Shown one piece after another: positions 40,762 through 42,595 of a stretch of DNA of 42,595 bases. The notes below the pieces were generated by a model, which worked only from the letters and a program-made list of their open reading frames with translations, had not been told where the DNA came from and searched no databases. The DNA lies in NCBI GenBank assembly GCA_013001465.1, contig JABDMM010000072.1, positions 1-42,595 of the forward strand. Reading direction: 5' to 3'. Position 1 is the stretch's first letter. Every line of letters begins with the position of its first letter. The stretch comes from Chitinophagales bacterium. Lineage in GTDB: Bacteria; Bacteroidota; Bacteroidia; Chitinophagales; JABDMM01. The position numbers and the translations under genes are program-made.

Positions 40762-41754
40762 ATGCGTAGGATTTTCTTATTATTTCTATTCACTTCTCCA
40801 TGCTGCATCCTGTTTGGACAAAATTCCTGGTTTTGTAGCGACAGCAGCTTCTGTACTTCAGGCGTCACAAATCAATCGCCCTCAAGAGGTATCGTATTGT
40901 CTTTTGAACAACTTCCAGGTCTTGAGCTCGAATCAAAAAATGATGATGAAAGTTTAATCGCAAGACTCGAAGACTCCCGGCAGATAAAGTTCAAGATCAA
41001 AGCTCCCGTATTGAACAAGAAGTCTATCAAAATGCTTCTGGGTTTCAGATACAGCGATGAACGTTTAAATTTTACCGCGTTAGGAGAAAACCGTGAGCTT
41101 TTCTCTTATTTAAATGACAAAAGATTTAAAAGCACAGGTTTAGATCTCTATGTTATGAAACCTTTCAAAGGAAATGCATATCTCACCTTTGGATTTGGAG
41201 TTGGCTTACATGGTGATTTCAAAGGCCTTCTCAAAACGAACAGTAGGTTTATAAATTATTCAGGAGGTTTTCTGATCGCAAAGAAACCAAACAAAGATCT
41301 GGAGTACGGATTTGGCTTGGTATATAGTAAAAAATATGGCTTTGGCTCTTTCCCAATTCCGGTGATAAAATACGATCACACATTATCTTCAAAGTTTGGA
41401 GTTGAAACTATGCTACCTTATAAAGTGCATTTCAGGTATAATATTTCAGAACACAATATGATAAGAGTTGGGATGAGTGGTAAGAGTTCTTCTTATAACA
41501 TAGGGTTGAATGAATTGAGTGGCTATGAGAATGCCTCACTTAAGTTTAGTCGAACTTATATCCAATATGGACTCACTTTCGATCAACAAATCGTTCATCC
41601 ATTATGGTTGAGTATTAGCGCAGGATATCAGCAAAATGTTAGTTTCAACATCAGAGAGACCTTCACAAAGGGAGACTACTTGTTAAATTCAAATGCCGAT
41701 GGTGCTCCGTACTTCAACTTCACTCTTTTTCTGACAAATCCAAAAAAGAAGTAG
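40762..41754 (+). CDS. DUF6268-like outer-membrane beta-barrel protein
   Basis: 330 residues from the ATG at 40762. A signal peptide (about 1-19, ending F-G-Q) is followed by alternating amphipathic strands rich in aromatic residues, for example LGFRYSDERLNF, AYLTFGFGVGLHGDFKG, YGFGLVYSKKYGFGS and LSISAGYQQNVSF, ending in a final strand F-N-F-T-L-F-L. This is the pattern of a DUF6268-type outer-membrane barrel of Bacteroidota; the family name is from memory. An upstream in-frame GTG at 40747 overlaps the palindrome and would extend the signal peptide, so the ATG is preferred. Function unknown; it converges with the DUF2520 gene with four bases between stop codons. Confidence 0.83.
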   Translation: MRRIFLLFLFTSPCCILFGQNSWFCSDSSFCTSGVTNQSPSRGIVLSFEQLPGLELESKNDDESLIARLEDSRQIKFKIKAPVLNKKSIKMLLGFRYSDERLNFTALGENRELFSYLNDKRFKSTGLDLYVMKPFKGNAYLTFGFGVGLHGDFKGLLKTNSRFINYSGGFLIAKKPNKDLEYGFGLVYSKKYGFGSFPIPVIKYDHTLSSKFGVETMLPYKVHFRYNISEHNMIRVGMSGKSSSYNIGLNELSGYENASLKFSRTYIQYGLTFDQQIVHPLWLSISAGYQQNVSFNIRETFTKGDYLLNSNADGAPYFNFTLFLTNPKKK

Positions 41755-41758
41755 TGCG

Positions 41759-42532
41759 CTAATCATGGTGAGTTTTCTTAATACTCTCCGAGATTATCTT
41801 GTATAGAACAGTCCAGTCTTCACTTTCTTTCAACAAATGCAAATGACTTTGCATGGTGTTCGAATCTTTTCGCAGAGCAGGCCCTGTTTGCAATTCCAAA
41901 GGAGAACGATCTCTCAATTGTGCAATAGAATTTAAAATAAGTGGTTTGATTATCTCAAAAGAAATTTTCTCTTTATTCAAAAGTTGATCCGAGATACTCC
42001 ACATGTGATTGGTGAAGTTATGGGCAAACACGGCTGCCAAATGTATCAACCTTCTTGTATCCTCATCTGCCTGAATAAAATCAGAGCCTATTGATCCCGA
42101 CAGATCTTCCAGTTTTCTTAGACTTTTATTATTCGACGCTTCAATTAGAAATGGAATTTCAATTCTTTCATCATCGAAATTGTCGGATCGGAGAGATTGC
42201 AATGGATAGAAAACGCCAATGTTCTCAGAAATATTATTGAGTGTGTTCAGAGAAACATTACCGGAAGTATGAACGACAAGTTTGTCCGTTGTCGAAATTT
42301 TCAAATCAGAAATTGAGTCATCATTAACAGCGATAATGAGTATATCCGAATCATCATCTATCGACTCAGGAACATTCATTACTTCTATATTAAATTGCTC
42401 TGCTAAATCATTTTGAGCAGCATAAGAACGGACATAAACATGCGAAATAGAGATCCCTGCTGTTTGAAAACGGTATATAAGGTGGTGCGCAACATTGCCC
42501 CCACCTATTATCGAAACCTTAGTTTTATGCAC
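41759..42532 (-). CDS. Rossmann-fold DUF2520 protein
   Basis: 257 residues. An N-terminal Rossmann fold has the nucleotide-binding motif IIGGGNVAHHL (8-18), followed by I-I-A-V-N-D-D-S and HTSGNVSL. The C-terminal helical half (about 120-250) is the DUF2520 domain with F-Y-P-L-Q-S-L and H-N-F-T-N-H. The layout is like F420- or NADP-dependent dehydrogenases related to ProC; no reaction is established. The start is GTG at 42532, with AAGGA about ten bases upstream and no usable ATG. It overlaps the end of the upstream gene by eight bases. Confidence 0.9.
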   Translation of the reverse strand: MHKTKVSIIGGGNVAHHLIYRFQTAGISISHVYVRSYAAQNDLAEQFNIEVMNVPESIDDDSDILIIAVNDDSISDLKISTTDKLVVHTSGNVSLNTLNNISENIGVFYPLQSLRSDNFDDERIEIPFLIEASNNKSLRKLEDLSGSIGSDFIQADEDTRRLIHLAAVFAHNFTNHMWSISDQLLNKEKISFEIIKPLILNSIAQLRDRSPLELQTGPALRKDSNTMQSHLHLLKESEDWTVLYKIISESIKKTHHD

Positions 42533-42595
42533 GCCGGATCCTTTTTTTCCTGTTGATTGTACTGATCATAAATCCTATAAACATGACAATACAAC
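42525..42595 (-). CDS. C-terminal end of an upstream protein (partial)
   Basis: The reverse strand is open from the window edge to a TAA at 42527-42525. The 23 visible codons include a hydrophobic stretch (C-I-V-M-F-I-G-F-M-I) and a basic tail (N-R-K-K-R-I-R-R-A), like the end of a membrane protein with a cytoplasmic C-terminus. It overlaps the DUF2520 start by eight bases. The stretch is short, so this could be chance. Confidence 0.4.
   Translation of the reverse strand, partial: CIVMFIGFMISTINRKKRIRRA

Overview
The window reads as a piece of an AT-rich Bacteroidota chromosome, most like a marine or freshwater Flavobacteriales-type bacterium. The evidence is direct. Two large secreted proteins end in type A type IX secretion (T9SS) sorting domains. 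There is a gldA-gldF-gldG ABC-transporter operon. Several promoters match the Bacteroidota -7 element TAnnTTTG, and purine-rich Shine-Dalgarno sites are rare. No tRNA, rRNA, CRISPR array, transposase or phage gene was seen. Genes are packed tightly and no gene-free stretch exceeds 300 bases; the longest gaps are about 265 bases (28365-28629 and 35535-35800).

Layout. 1-2078 (-): 5' part of a giant secreted adhesin with SprB-like, HYR-like and, unusually, thrombospondin type-1 domains. 2299-7906 (-): a 5'-nucleotidase-like metallophosphatase and Smc. 8040-11721 (+): an aldehyde dehydrogenase, then small genes (membrane-anchored protein, DksA-type zinc finger, small lipoprotein, a Lys/Glu/Asp-rich secreted polyampholyte, a very basic secreted protein). 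11794-15904: DinB-like protein, MORN-type lipoprotein, PlsC-like acyltransferase, SDR and MuiA/DUF4139 protein. 16055-19165 (+): T9SS-exported SdrD-type repeat protein. 19247-22533: SDR, a cytosolic fibronectin-III protein, GT4 glycosyltransferase, small lipoprotein. 22681-25477 (+): sulfatase overlapping a PLP-dependent trans-sulfuration enzyme. 25474-27387 (-): queD-folE-fabD. 27478-28806: DUF4442, a DUF6787-like membrane protein and a two-helix mini-protein. 28960-31436 (+): MBOAT/SGNH O-acylation pair. 31411-35534 (-): gldA-gldF-gldG-DUF4340. 35801-40603 (+): a 1600-residue T9SS-exported protein with a complete lysyl-oxidase catalytic domain. 40762-41754 (+): outer-membrane barrel-like protein. 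41759-42595 (-): DUF2520 protein and the tail of an upstream gene.

How it fits together. Much of the window concerns the cell surface: three giant exported proteins, surface-polymer acylation, phospholipid and glycan enzymes, and a Gld-type transporter. The rest is housekeeping (Smc, FabD, the first two steps toward 7-deazapurines, sulfur amino-acid metabolism). The two most unusual items are the lysyl oxidase, which keeps the copper-binding His triad and both LTQ-precursor residues inside a T9SS cargo protein, and the near-canonical TSP1 repeat inside a bacterial HYR adhesin. Several genes have a TAnnTTTG promoter exactly five bases before the ATG, which predicts leaderless mRNAs.
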